Source: an uncultured Saprospiraceae bacterium
GTDB taxonomy: Bacteria; Bacteroidota; Bacteroidia; Chitinophagales; Saprospiraceae
Assembly: GCA_938041445.1 (NCBI GenBank)
Contig: CALISO010000094.1
Coordinates: forward strand, 1-38,825
Direction of reading: 5' to 3'
Length of the DNA: 38,825 bases
Shown here: piece by piece, positions 1 to 8,567 of the stretch
Layout of the letters: every line of letters begins with the position of its first letter
Position numbering within the stretch: the stretch's first letter is position 1
Made by a program: the position numbers and the translations under genes
Notes under the pieces: generated by a model
The model's database searches: none
The model's input: the letters and a program-made list of their open reading frames with translations, nothing else
What the model was told of the DNA's origin: nothing

Positions 1-46
1 CAATATATTTATCGTAGAATAATAAATTGTAACTTAACGAACATCT

Positions 47-598
47 GTGGATCAATCACTTCAACATATCATCTCAGCCTGTCTTCGTAAAGAGGAGACT
101 GCTATGCGAGCAATCTATGATCGCTACGTAGACAGGCTGTACTATGTGATCAAGCGATATGTCAAAGATGATTATCACATTCAGAATCTGTTGCAAGATG
201 TCTTTCTTAAAGTATTCAATAATATTGAAAGCTTTGATGCTAGCAAAGGGAAGTTTACAACTTGGATTACAACTATCGCTATCAGAGCAAGCCTCAATCA
301 TTTAAGAAAGAACAATGTCAATCTGATGCCACTTGAAGATGTCACTAATTGGGCATCTGCAGATGTGGATCCACTACTTACTCAGCTTGAGTTAGAAGAT
401 CTGATGACTAGGGTCAATGCGATTCCAGATAAGTATAGAGTAATCTTTACCCTATATGAAATCGATGGCTATGATCATAACGAGATTGCTGAGATGTTAG
501 GAGTAGGTGCATCCACATCAAGATCATATCTGACTAGAGCCAAAAAAATGTTACAAGAAGAAATCCTATCGCATAACACCAATCCAATAAGACGATGA
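47..598 (+). CDS. ECF-type RNA polymerase sigma factor
   Basis: A 183-residue sigma-70 family protein of the extracytoplasmic-function size class. Region 2 spans about residues 10-90, with RAIYDRYVDRLYYV and the helix FTTWITTIAIRASLNHLRK. Region 4 spans about 115-175, with the recognition helix HNEIAEMLGVGASTSRSYL. It would direct core polymerase to a small regulon. The start is GTG at 47; no ATG fits the conserved N-terminus better, because the next in-frame ATG would cut into region 2. The last four bases (ATGA) overlap the start of the next gene, so the two are translationally coupled. In this phylum such partners usually hold the sigma factor at the membrane. Family assignment is firm; regulon and signal are unknown. 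Confidence 0.9.
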   Translation: MDQSLQHIISACLRKEETAMRAIYDRYVDRLYYVIKRYVKDDYHIQNLLQDVFLKVFNNIESFDASKGKFTTWITTIAIRASLNHLRKNNVNLMPLEDVTNWASADVDPLLTQLELEDLMTRVNAIPDKYRVIFTLYEIDGYDHNEIAEMLGVGASTSRSYLTRAKKMLQEEILSHNTNPIRR

Positions 599-1992
599 GA
601 GAGACTAAGTATAATCAGAATCCACAACCTAGAAAGGCTCCTATAGATCATGAAGCACTATGGGGTAAGATCAGTTCTGATCGGACATTTCCAGCTGTTG
701 ATAATAGTCCAAGGAAGCGACTTTGGATATTGGGAGGTATTGGATTTATTTTGATGGTAGGAGTGATAATCTTTTTTTGGTCTAAACCTGGGCTGAACAA
801 AAATGCAAATGCTCTTGGAGCTCATCCAATAATACAACAAAAGTCGGAGGCTAATGCTGATCATCAATTAGAATTAAACTTACCAACAGATAAACCTTCA
901 AATACGAATACAGACAACAGTAAACGCCAATCATTTATTGTAGGACAAATAGATACTCCACAACCAGATCTACCGACAAAAATCTTAGACCAAATTGAAA
1001 GTAAGCCAAGTATCAACTACCACACAGTTGCCAACAGTCAAAATCAAACTAAAGTAAATATCGACGATAGTCAATCAAGACTTACTTTATTAATACCAAG
1101 TAGCCAGCCACTAAATGCTACAGGGTATGATAATACGCAATCTACTGTAAACTCAACATTGAGTCCTAATCCAACTGAGCAATCAGAAGCGCTTGCTACG
1201 ACAAAGTCTCAGCTTGACTCAGAAGGACTTCAGTCGCAGCAAGATTTTATCACGCCATTTGATAAGCTTACCGCAAATGTTTTATTAGCCCGTACTAACG
1301 ACATTGCCATCGCTGATGATAACCTGATAGATGTCAAGTCAAGTAAAGGACTACTCGCTTATGCAAATATCTCATATGGGTTGAGTATGCATTCTGTGAA
1401 TACAACTACAGATCTGGTAAATGATAAAGTCCTAATTGAAGACTTCCTGCAGAACAATGAATCTAAAGCAATCGAAATAGGAATTAAAAAGCGGATACTC
1501 AAGCGATATAGAATTGGACTTGGTGCAGAACTTAGACAAGACTGGCAAAAGTATAGAAGGGAAGTTAGAGATACAAGTATTGTATCTGGAGATGAATTCA
1601 GTAGACTGCTTGCAACACGTACCGATTATACTCTGCATCAGAAGTATCAAACAGCGAATCTGCTTCTTTCTGTCGATCGAGTTATTCCTCTTAAGAATGT
1701 ATTACTAGAGATAGGAGGTGGATTATCTTATATGTTGTCAATGACTTCTTCGGGTAGAGTCTTAGATACGCAACTTAGGTTAATAGAACGACCAGATGCC
1801 TTTCCACTGAGAGCATCAGGCACGTTTGGTGGGTTTGGACAGGCAGGTATCACTTATCCATTGTCTGAAAATTGGCGAGCCTCGCTAAATGTAAGGTATA
1901 ATATATCCTCACAGCTTTCTGCAAACGAAGAGTTGTACCAGCATAAACTTTCGGCTTTGAGACTTGGAGCTAGCATTGGTTATGAGTTTTAA
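595..1992 (+). CDS. Membrane-anchored protein with barrel-like C-terminus, probable sigma-factor partner
   Basis: A 465-residue protein coupled to the sigma gene by an ATGA overlap. Residues 1-42 are polar, with DHEALWGKI resembling the short cytoplasmic start of Bacteroidota anti-sigma-like proteins. Residues 43-62 are one strong membrane helix (LWILGGIGFILMVGVIIFFW). Residues about 70-250 are Gln/Asn/Ser-rich and probably disordered. Residues about 255-465 alternate polar and hydrophobic residues like outer-membrane beta strands and end in a terminal Phe (IGYEF), as many outer-membrane proteins do. Inferred role: inner-membrane anchor that restrains the sigma factor, with a periplasmic or outer-membrane sensing part. 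No standard zinc anti-sigma motif is seen. The order of parts is visible; the function is inference from position. Confidence 0.6.
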   Translation: MRETKYNQNPQPRKAPIDHEALWGKISSDRTFPAVDNSPRKRLWILGGIGFILMVGVIIFFWSKPGLNKNANALGAHPIIQQKSEANADHQLELNLPTDKPSNTNTDNSKRQSFIVGQIDTPQPDLPTKILDQIESKPSINYHTVANSQNQTKVNIDDSQSRLTLLIPSSQPLNATGYDNTQSTVNSTLSPNPTEQSEALATTKSQLDSEGLQSQQDFITPFDKLTANVLLARTNDIAIADDNLIDVKSSKGLLAYANISYGLSMHSVNTTTDLVNDKVLIEDFLQNNESKAIEIGIKKRILKRYRIGLGAELRQDWQKYRREVRDTSIVSGDEFSRLLATRTDYTLHQKYQTANLLLSVDRVIPLKNVLLEIGGGLSYMLSMTSSGRVLDTQLRLIERPDAFPLRASGTFGGFGQAGITYPLSENWRASLNVRYNISSQLSANEELYQHKLSALRLGASIGYEF

Positions 1993-2085
1993 TCTCTATT
2001 CATAAAGGTTAGAATTTTGTGTTCAGATATTGGTTGAAGAATGTTATTGATTTTTCTGTGGTTATCGTACTATCAATAGAGAGTG

Positions 2086-2093
2086 TACCTTTG
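2086..2093 (+). promoter_or_regulatory. Bacteroidota -7 element ahead of the helicase gene
   Basis: TACCTTTG matches the -7 consensus TAnnTTTG exactly. No TTG lies at the usual 19-21 bases upstream, so the -33 element is weak or absent. If transcription starts about five bases downstream, the mRNA begins at or next to the ATG at 2098. Confidence 0.45.
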
Positions 2094-2097
2094 CACC

Positions 2098-3426
2098 ATG
2101 ACGTTTGCAGATCTCAATCTTGGTAAGTCGCTAGATAATGCGATAAATGATCTAGGTATCACACATCCAACCACGATTCAAGAAAAAACTTTTTCTAAAA
2201 TCATGGCGGGTAATGATGTAGTTGGTATAGCCCAAACTGGAACAGGTAAGACCTTCGCCTTTTTACTTCCAGCACTTAGATTGTGGAAGTTTTCTAAGAA
2301 CATATATCCACAGATACTTATCATCGTACCTACTAGAGAGCTTGTCGCTCAGATTGTCGAAGAGGTTGAGAAGCTCACAACTTATATGACATTTACAACT
2401 GTCGGTGTCTATGGTGGGACGAATATCAAGACGCATAAGCATACAATATCACTTGGTTGTGATCTTGTTGTAGGTACTCCTGGTCGGCTGAATGACTTAC
2501 TTCTAGATGGAGTACTTAAGGCCAAGGATATTAAGCGACTTATTATCGATGAAGTAGATGAGATGCTCAACTTGGGTTTCAGAGTACAACTTCAAAGCAT
2601 CAGAGAATTCTTGCCAGCTAAGCGACAAAACTTAATGTTTAGTGCAACGATGATTCCAGAGGTAGAGACCGTCATTAAAGAATACACAGAATTCTATGAA
2701 AAGATAGAAGTAGCTCCATCTGGTGCTCCCTTAGAGATTATTGATCAGTCGGTATATCACATACCCAACTTCAATAGTAAGACCAATCTACTTATCCACT
2801 TACTTAAGAGTGATGAGATGATGAAGAAGGTACTAGTCTTTGTGTCAACTAAGAAGATGGCAGATGTCCTTTATGATCGTCTCTACCCAATCTTTGAAGA
2901 GACTATCGGTGTGATACATTCATCTAAGTCTCAGAATAATCGATTTCAAACAGTTGAGCTATTTCAATCTGGATCTTATAGATGCATAGTTGCTACAGAT
3001 TTGATTGCAAGAGGACTAGATGTGTCTCAAGTGACACACGTCATCAACTTTGACTTGACTGATACACCTGAGAAGTACATTCACAGAATAGGTAGAACGG
3101 GTAGGGCAGAGCAGCGAGGTGTTTCTTTAGCATTTGTCACAGAAGAAGAACAAGAATATCTGCAGTCTATCGAGAGTCTAATGGGTAAGTCACTTGAGGT
3201 AAATCCACATCCTGAAGAAGTAGAGCTTTCAGACGAGTTGATTGATCTAGAGAAACCTATCGAATTTGTTCCGTTCAATAATCATAAGACAAAGCGATTC
3301 GTCCCTTCTGGTCCTGCGTTCCACGAAAAGAAAGAAAAGAATAAAAAGGAAAATCGCCATCAGACCAGAGCTGAGAAACTCAAAGAGAAGTATAAGAAGC
3401 CAAAGAAGCGACGACCTAAGAAGTAG
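2098..3426 (+). CDS. DEAD-box family ATP-dependent RNA helicase (DEVD variant)
   Basis: A 442-residue superfamily 2 helicase that unwinds structured RNA, probably in cold adaptation, ribosome assembly or RNA decay. Motifs appear in order: Q motif (TTIQEKTF), I (AQTGTGKT), Ia (PTRELVAQ), GG and TPGR, II (DEVD rather than DEAD), III (SAT), IV (VFVSTKK), V (ATDLIARGLD) and VI (HRIGRTGR). The C-terminal 45 residues are Lys/Arg-rich, a likely RNA-binding tail. An upstream in-frame GTG at 2083 would add five residues, but it lies before or inside the predicted -7 element, so ATG 2098 is preferred. The DEVD box keeps the catalytic Asp-Glu pair. Family is certain; the specific paralogue is not. Confidence 0.93.
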   Translation: MTFADLNLGKSLDNAINDLGITHPTTIQEKTFSKIMAGNDVVGIAQTGTGKTFAFLLPALRLWKFSKNIYPQILIIVPTRELVAQIVEEVEKLTTYMTFTTVGVYGGTNIKTHKHTISLGCDLVVGTPGRLNDLLLDGVLKAKDIKRLIIDEVDEMLNLGFRVQLQSIREFLPAKRQNLMFSATMIPEVETVIKEYTEFYEKIEVAPSGAPLEIIDQSVYHIPNFNSKTNLLIHLLKSDEMMKKVLVFVSTKKMADVLYDRLYPIFEETIGVIHSSKSQNNRFQTVELFQSGSYRCIVATDLIARGLDVSQVTHVINFDLTDTPEKYIHRIGRTGRAEQRGVSLAFVTEEEQEYLQSIESLMGKSLEVNPHPEEVELSDELIDLEKPIEFVPFNNHKTKRFVPSGPAFHEKKEKNKKENRHQTRAEKLKEKYKKPKKRRPKK

Positions 3427-3488
3427 AAGTTTTATATATAATCATATCCTCTGTGGTATATCCAATAATTTCACAACAGATCATCAAG

Positions 3489-4049
3489 ATGCGTGCAGCA
3501 GATCTTACCCTGCGAGATCGGCTGATTAAGGAAGGTAGCCTTCACAATGGTTATCACTCGGAGATGCAGGAGATGCACGAGACTAATGCGAAGCGATTAG
3601 ATGAGATCATTGAAGAGATAGGCTATCCATCAATTGATAAGGTTGGTGACGAAGGTAGTGCTGCAGCTTGGCTGATAATCCAGCATGCTATCAGTCTACC
3701 ACGATTTATGAAGAGGTGTCTTGGTCTTCTGGAGTCAGCAGTCAGAGATGGTCATGCGAAACCAATGCAAGCCGCTTATCTAAGTGATCGAATAGCCAGC
3801 TTCCAAGATTTGCCACAGCAGTATGGGACTCAATTTGACTGGGACGAAAATGGTAATATGAGTCCCAAGCCATATGATGATCTAGATAAAGTCAATGAGA
3901 GACGATTGGCGATTGGACTCAATACGCTAGAAGCCCAAATTGAAATTATACAACAACGTTTAATTGAAGAGAATGAATCTTATCCTGTGGATTACATCCA
4001 AAGAAAAACAGAATATGACCAATGGCGTCAGGATGTAGGTTGGATATGA
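3489..4049 (+). CDS. DUF6624 domain protein
   Basis: A 186-residue soluble protein that I recognise as a DUF6624-type protein. The signs are RLDEIIEEIGYPSIDKVGDEG, then AAWLIIQHA and a central LYQ/QYGTQ-like segment (PQQYGTQFDWDENGNM), and a C-terminal part with VNERRLAIGL. No signal peptide or membrane helix is visible. Members are common in Bacteroidota and have no established function. The frame is open from GTG 3453, but ATG 3489 (MRAADLTLRD) starts the conserved part and avoids an unsupported 12-residue leader. It follows the helicase by 62 bases with no clear promoter between, so it may be cotranscribed. The conserved His (IQHA) and Gln/Tyr could be active-site residues, but that is speculation. 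Confidence 0.7.
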   Translation: MRAADLTLRDRLIKEGSLHNGYHSEMQEMHETNAKRLDEIIEEIGYPSIDKVGDEGSAAAWLIIQHAISLPRFMKRCLGLLESAVRDGHAKPMQAAYLSDRIASFQDLPQQYGTQFDWDENGNMSPKPYDDLDKVNERRLAIGLNTLEAQIEIIQQRLIEENESYPVDYIQRKTEYDQWRQDVGWI

Positions 4050-4065
4050 TAAATTAGTCAGATTA

Positions 4066-4428
4066 TTATTGAGGTGAGCCAGCTGCGATCCAAGCTTCTA
4101 TCGTTAAGATATCGCATAATTCTAGTCTCGCAGTGCCTGCAGGAAACGGCATTGCTGTGAATCCACCCTCATGTCTAATTGATCCAATGAAACTAGGTGT
4201 GTCGGCTGCATTTTGTGCTCTTACAAAGCCATCTAGTCTAGGTGAGTTATCTCCGCTCAGATGACAACCTGACAATGCGCAAGATGCACTTAGAATGCTC
4301 TCAATGTGCTCCGAATATGTGATATTCTCTGTCATACAATCTGAGGTATCAGGAAGAGGCGTCGAATCCCTCGTACATGATAGCACAATTAGCAATATTG
4401 CTGCAAGTATTGAATATTTGGATATCAT
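4066..4428 (-). CDS. Small cytochrome c-like lipoprotein with a CX4CH motif
   Basis: A 120-residue predicted lipoprotein: MISKYSILAAILLIVLSC puts the lipidated Cys at 18. The body resembles the one-domain haem proteins of Bacteroidota. It has EHIESILSASCALSGCH (C50-X4-C55-H56), then MPFPAG with Met93 as likely axial ligand, and a closing ILTIEAWIAAG helix. The spacing between the cysteines is four residues rather than the usual two. CX4CH does bind haem in some multihaem cytochromes, so covalent haem is plausible but unproven. The frame stays open upstream to 4503, but a TATATTTG promoter element at 4448-4455 lies inside that extension, and the lipoprotein signal starts at 4428, so 4428 is chosen. 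It is convergent with the DUF6624 gene and divergent from xerD. Confidence 0.65.
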   Translation of the reverse strand: MISKYSILAAILLIVLSCTRDSTPLPDTSDCMTENITYSEHIESILSASCALSGCHLSGDNSPRLDGFVRAQNAADTPSFIGSIRHEGGFTAMPFPAGTARLELCDILTIEAWIAAGSPQ

Positions 4429-4447
4429 AGTATTAAGGGTTGTAGGG

Positions 4448-4455
4448 CAAATATA
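4448..4455 (-). promoter_or_regulatory. -7 element for the haem lipoprotein gene
   Basis: Read on the minus strand this is TATATTTG, an exact TAnnTTTG match, about 20 bases before the ATG at 4428. No TTG is present at the standard -33 distance. It supports the downstream start codon. Confidence 0.45.
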
Positions 4456-4487
4456 TCGATTCAAAACGACATTACCACTATAGCTAT

Positions 4488-4518
4488 TTGCAAAAGACCA
4501 CATAAAATCATAACTTTA
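4488..4518 (+). promoter_or_regulatory. Predicted promoter of the Xer recombinase gene
   Basis: TTG at 4488-4490, a 20-base spacer, then TAACTTTA at 4511-4518 (one mismatch to TAnnTTTG). The start codon is 24 bases downstream. The spacing is right for a Bacteroidota housekeeping promoter. Confidence 0.45.
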
Positions 4519-4542
4519 CATATTAAATAAATTTATAATATA

Positions 4543-5466
4543 TTGGATTGGAAGTCTGCTATTAAGGGATTTGAAGCATATCTGATGCTAGAGCGATCGA
4601 TGTCAAAGAATTCGATCAAGGCGTATATTGCTGATGTGGAGAAGTTGGCAAGCTATGTATCTGCTAGTACTGAGTCTCGTCCAGATTCCTTAACTAAGAA
4701 GGAAGCAGATCAGTTCTTGGGATTTTTACATGAAGTAGGAATTGGTGCTAGATCGCAGGCAAGAATATTGTCAGGTCTTAAAGCCTTTTATAAGTACCTC
4801 ATACTTGAAAACGCTGTAACTAAAAGTCCACTCGAACTCATCGAAGGTCCAAAGTTAGCTAAGAAGTTGCCTATCGTCTTGCATCAAGAGGAGATAGATG
4901 CGATGATCGCAACAATAGATTTATCTCAACCTCAAGGACATCGAAATAAAGCGATTATAGAAGTACTCTACGCCTGCGGACTTAGGGTAACTGAACTTGT
5001 TAATCTCAAGCTATCCAATTTCTATGACGAACTTGGTTATGTTCAAGTTATCGGTAAGAATAACAAAGAACGTGTTGTACCAATTGCCGATTATTCAATA
5101 AAGGTCGTGCGACAATACACAGATAATGATCGCAAGCAACTCGACATCAAAGAAGGCTATTCTGACTTTGTCTTTCTAAATCGAAGGGGCAAGTCTATCA
5201 GCAGAGTGATGGTCTTCAATATTGTAAAGCAACTTGCAAGGGATGCTGGCATAGACAAGAACATTAGTCCGCACACCTTCCGCCATTCTTTTGCTACACA
5301 TCTTGTAGAAGGTGGTGCCGACCTCAGAGCTGTACAGCAGATGCTGGGTCACGAATCTATACTCACAACTGAGTTGTACACCCACTTAGATACAGATTAC
5401 CTCAGATATACATTGGAGAATTTTCTTCCGAGCTTTGGTAACAATTCTCCAGTTGTAAGTCATTGA
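4543..5466 (+). CDS. xerD: Site-specific tyrosine recombinase, XerD type
   Basis: A 307-residue tyrosine recombinase, the usual length of XerC/XerD. The N-terminal SAM-like core-binding domain covers about residues 1-95 (FEAYLMLERSMSKNSIKAY). The catalytic domain covers about 110-300. The catalytic set is visible: Arg in YACGLRVTELVNL, Lys in VIGKNNKERVVP, His/Arg in HTFRHSFATHL, His in MLGHESI, and the Tyr nucleophile at 279 (ELYTHLD). It resolves chromosome dimers at dif with a partner Xer protein at the FtsK-bearing septum. The start is TTG at 4543 (MDWKSAIKGFE), which fits the family N-terminus and the promoter at 4488-4518. XerD rather than XerC is a judgement from overall likeness. There is no mobile-element context, so a housekeeping role is likely. 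Confidence 0.88.
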   Translation: MDWKSAIKGFEAYLMLERSMSKNSIKAYIADVEKLASYVSASTESRPDSLTKKEADQFLGFLHEVGIGARSQARILSGLKAFYKYLILENAVTKSPLELIEGPKLAKKLPIVLHQEEIDAMIATIDLSQPQGHRNKAIIEVLYACGLRVTELVNLKLSNFYDELGYVQVIGKNNKERVVPIADYSIKVVRQYTDNDRKQLDIKEGYSDFVFLNRRGKSISRVMVFNIVKQLARDAGIDKNISPHTFRHSFATHLVEGGADLRAVQQMLGHESILTTELYTHLDTDYLRYTLENFLPSFGNNSPVVSH

Positions 5467-5619
5467 TTCAAGTCGCGAAGTTGAGAGAGACGTAGCAATA
5501 TGTACCGATCAAAGTGTAAGCACACGTTCTTTCATCAATTGTAAATAAAATTCAAATAATATGTCAATCTATTGCATAATCGCCTAGTTGATAGCGATAT
5601 GCCTTACCTTAGACAATAG

Positions 5620-6315
5620 ATGGAACAGACTGCAACAATTCTATATGTAGAGGACGATGAGGTATTAAGCTATGTCACCAAGGATAATCTTGAGATGCAT
5701 GGGTACAATGTTGTTCATGCTGATGATGGAGAGTCTGGACTGAAGCTTTTCACCGAATCTAGTCCTGATCTTTGTGTTCTTGATGTGATGTTGCCAGCGA
5801 TGGATGGTTATACCCTTGCAGGTGAAATCCGTAAACGTAATCAATCCATACCTATACTATTTCTCACTGCTAAGTCGCTCAAGGAAGATAAGATTCATGG
5901 GTTGAAGATCGGTGCAGATGACTATATCACTAAGCCTTTCAGTATTGAAGAACTGATTTTGAAAATTCAAATATTTCTTCGGCGTAAAGATCTGACAGGT
6001 AATTCTAATCAGGCAGATTATGTGATAGGTGACTATACGATCGAGTCTAACAATCTAAAGTTGATACATAGAGATGGCACTGATAAGTCATTGACAAAGA
6101 AGGAATGCGACTTACTTATGTGCTTTATCAAGAGTAAGGGAAACATCCTTAAGCGTCAGGAGATATTAGAACAAGTATGGGGCGAAAATGACTATTTTAT
6201 GGGACGTAGTATGGATGTCTTTATCAGCCGCCTTCGCAAATATCTTAAGAAAGACCCTCGCATCAAGATTGATAATGTCCACGGGGTTGGGTTTAGATTT
6301 ACGGTATCAGATTAG
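5620..6315 (+). CDS. OmpR/PhoB-family response regulator
   Basis: A 231-residue two-domain regulator. The receiver covers residues 5-118, with the acidic pair in YVEDDE, phospho-acceptor Asp55 (CVLDVMLP), Thr in FLTAKS and Lys in YITKPFS. The winged-helix trans_reg_C domain covers about 132-230, with LTKKECDLLMCFI and RSMDVFISRLRKYL ending in GVGFRF. It would bind DNA as a dimer when phosphorylated. No histidine kinase lies beside it, so it is an orphan in this window; in Bacteroidota, RprY-like regulators are often placed this way. The 153-base gap after xerD holds no gene; TACCTTAG at 5605-5612 is a near -7 element just before the ATG. Confidence 0.88.
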   Translation: MEQTATILYVEDDEVLSYVTKDNLEMHGYNVVHADDGESGLKLFTESSPDLCVLDVMLPAMDGYTLAGEIRKRNQSIPILFLTAKSLKEDKIHGLKIGADDYITKPFSIEELILKIQIFLRRKDLTGNSNQADYVIGDYTIESNNLKLIHRDGTDKSLTKKECDLLMCFIKSKGNILKRQEILEQVWGENDYFMGRSMDVFISRLRKYLKKDPRIKIDNVHGVGFRFTVSD

Positions 6316-6333
6316 AAGTCTATTTTATAAGAT

Positions 6334-6849
6334 TTATGCGTCTTTGTCTTCATCATCTTCTGGCTTGATAAACAGGTCTCTGATGCTAAATCCAGAATCT
6401 TCATCTGCTCTTTCAATTGGATCATGTCTATCGATGGAGGGATTAGAATCTACCGGTGATTCATAATCGTTTGCTATAGAGGTATTCGATGGTCGTTCGA
6501 TATCGGCGATATCTTGCATTTCTTTTTGGTACTCTGACTCTGTTTGTGGGTCAAGCATAAATTCCTCCTCCTTCATTTTGAAGTTCTTTTCATCTTCTGA
6601 GATTGGTGCAGCTTTTTTCGGTTCCGGAGCTCTCTTTCTAGTTGGTTGCGGAGAATTGGGACTCTTGTAGTAGCGACCATCTTGTGGCTCGTTACCATAT
6701 TGTTGCTGTCTAGTTCGACCGGTTGATCCACCTTGTTGCGGAAGTCTTGATCTTGACATCTCTTCTCTCTGCTTCTTATTTTGATACTTCTGATACTGTC
6801 TAAATATCATCGGACCAAACATTAATAAGAACCTAACTAACTTATTCAT
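6334..6849 (-). CDS. Hypothetical basic-then-acidic disordered protein
   Basis: A 171-residue protein that I do not recognise. Residues 1-20 (MNKLVRFLLMFGPMIFRQYQ) form a hydrophobic or amphipathic start that could lie on or in the membrane. Residues 21-75 are rich in Arg, Lys, Gln and Gly, and 80-171 are strongly acidic (FIKPEDDEDKDA at the end), so most of the chain is probably unfolded. It lies between the convergent response regulator (18-base gap) and the M28 peptidase upstream (68-base gap). Its long open frame, with no better frame on either strand, supports coding. Function unknown. Confidence 0.55.
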   Translation of the reverse strand: MNKLVRFLLMFGPMIFRQYQKYQNKKQREEMSRSRLPQQGGSTGRTRQQQYGNEPQDGRYYKSPNSPQPTRKRAPEPKKAAPISEDEKNFKMKEEEFMLDPQTESEYQKEMQDIADIERPSNTSIANDYESPVDSNPSIDRHDPIERADEDSGFSIRDLFIKPEDDEDKDA

Positions 6850-6917
6850 ACTACTAAGATTTACATTTTTGACTGCATTACTTACAAATAGTTACAGTCT
6901 ATAACAAAACATTAAGT

Positions 6918-8567
6918 TTAATTGAGTCTGATACGATCTTCTCGATTAGCTAATTCCCAAGTTAAGTGGAATACATGTCTGCCTATCTGGGTCATCTTTT
7001 CAAAGTTGATTTTATCCACAGTATCTCCTGGTTGATGATAATCCTCATGTGTTCCATTAAAGAAAAATATTGCAGGAATCCCTCTACTAGCAAAGTTGTA
7101 GTGATCTGATCGGAAATAGTATCTATTAGGATCTTTCTCATCATTGTATTTGTAGTCGAGTGTCAATTGCGTATAATCGTTATTGACTTGCTCATTGATA
7201 TCGTGTAGATCCATTGATAACCTATCTGACCCAATGACATAGATGTAATTGGGGTTATCGGTATATTTCTTATCGACTCTACCTACCATATCTATATTGA
7301 CATCTGCAACTGTATTGGCAAGAGGGTAGAGTGGATTCTCAGCATAGTACTCTGATCCTAACAGACCCTTCTCTTCACCAGTTACTAGCATAAAGAGTAT
7401 TGATCGCTTTGGCCCATTACCTTCTCTGGCCGCTTGAGCAAATGACTGAGCTAGTTCTAAGACTGTACTTGTTCCAGATCCATTATCATCGGCGCCATTA
7501 AATATCTCATCACCCTTACGACCGATATGATCATAGTGTGCTGACACCACAATGATTTCATCTGGCTTTTCACTACCGACGACCAATCCCATCACATTAC
7601 TTCCGGAGATAAGTGTTGCGTCTTTTTTCATTGTCATCTGGAAGGTATTCCTAAAGTCTGCAGCTTTAGACTTACCCTTTCTAGTAATCCGCTTTCTCAG
7701 TCTCACAAACTTCTTAGTCTTTTTACCGATGATTTCTTTAGCTATTGTACTTGAGATATACGTATGATTAGCCCAAGGTCCTGGTTGAGTAAAGTCTCCT
7801 AAGTCCAATTTAGCTCCGACTAAGTACTTTCTATTCTTAAAGAGAAAATCCTTAAGACCTTCTTCTACGATAAGCACCATCTTTACACCTTTTTGCTTAG
7901 CTAATTCTAGCTTTATACCCAGTTCTCCAGACCATGGAGATAGCTCCTTAGTTCCAGTTATGTATGATACACTATCTGCAGTCATTGGTTCACCATTATA
8001 GATCATAATGACCTTACCAGAAACATTCTGACCAGCATAGTCAGAGTATGCAGGGTCATCGATTCCATAACCGAGAAACATGACATCATCTGTATTGATT
8101 TCCGTATCTGTGTTAGTGGTAGGGAATGTCATGTAATCTCTTAGATGCTTGAATTCCTTACCATTGACTTTCATTGTGTTTTCTTCCCACTTACTCTTGG
8201 TAAATGCGATTTTTTGGAGATATCCATCTCCACCATCTGGTTGAGTAAGTCCTATAGAAGTAAACTGATCCACGAGATAGTCCTTAGCCATATCGTTGCC
8301 TGGATATCCAGTCTCTCTTCCTTCCATTTCATCAGATGCAATAGTTGAGAGATGCTCGTAGAGATCTTCTGCCGTGATCATATTGGCATACTTGACCTCT
8401 GGTAGATTTACATCAGTGATCTTTATAGTCTCTGGCCCAGGCTTGGAGACTCCACTGATGAATTGAGCTTGAGCAGTTGTTACAGTCCAAGAGATGCAAA
8501 TTGTGAATGCTAGGATTCTACTAAATGCAGATTTTATTAATACGTCTTTCATGTCTTCCACCTTCAA
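6918..8567 (-). CDS. Secreted M28-family zinc aminopeptidase with PA domain
   Basis: A 549-residue exopeptidase. A signal peptide ends near residue 35 (TVTTAQAQF). A protease-associated insert covers about residues 140-290. The M28 catalytic part follows, with zinc ligands in SAHYDHIGR and GADDNGSGT, the general-base pair in TGEEKGLLGS, NIDMVGR, and the late His in EDYHQPGDTVDKI. It would trim N-terminal residues from peptides in the periplasm or outside. Met6 (MKDVLIKSAF, start 8552) is an equally good start; both overlap the end of rpiB (by 47 or 32 bases), so translation is probably coupled to it. Last gene of the DUF2723-rpiB-M28 operon. Confidence 0.9.
   Translation of the reverse strand: MKVEDMKDVLIKSAFSRILAFTICISWTVTTAQAQFISGVSKPGPETIKITDVNLPEVKYANMITAEDLYEHLSTIASDEMEGRETGYPGNDMAKDYLVDQFTSIGLTQPDGGDGYLQKIAFTKSKWEENTMKVNGKEFKHLRDYMTFPTTNTDTEINTDDVMFLGYGIDDPAYSDYAGQNVSGKVIMIYNGEPMTADSVSYITGTKELSPWSGELGIKLELAKQKGVKMVLIVEEGLKDFLFKNRKYLVGAKLDLGDFTQPGPWANHTYISSTIAKEIIGKKTKKFVRLRKRITRKGKSKAADFRNTFQMTMKKDATLISGSNVMGLVVGSEKPDEIIVVSAHYDHIGRKGDEIFNGADDNGSGTSTVLELAQSFAQAAREGNGPKRSILFMLVTGEEKGLLGSEYYAENPLYPLANTVADVNIDMVGRVDKKYTDNPNYIYVIGSDRLSMDLHDINEQVNNDYTQLTLDYKYNDEKDPNRYYFRSDHYNFASRGIPAIFFFNGTHEDYHQPGDTVDKINFEKMTQIGRHVFHLTWELANREDRIRLN

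Noticed and set aside
2203-2579. Loss of function in the helicase because motif II is DEVD
   Set aside because: The catalytic Asp and Glu are kept, and similar variants are known in working bacterial DEAD-box family members.
3266-3529. 87-residue frame overlapping the helicase end
   Set aside because: Overlaps two supported genes in another frame; Arg/Lys-rich only because it shadows the basic helicase tail.
4543-5466. The tyrosine recombinase as an integron or phage integrase
   Set aside because: Length, motif set and isolated context fit XerD; no attC sites, cassettes or phage genes are visible.
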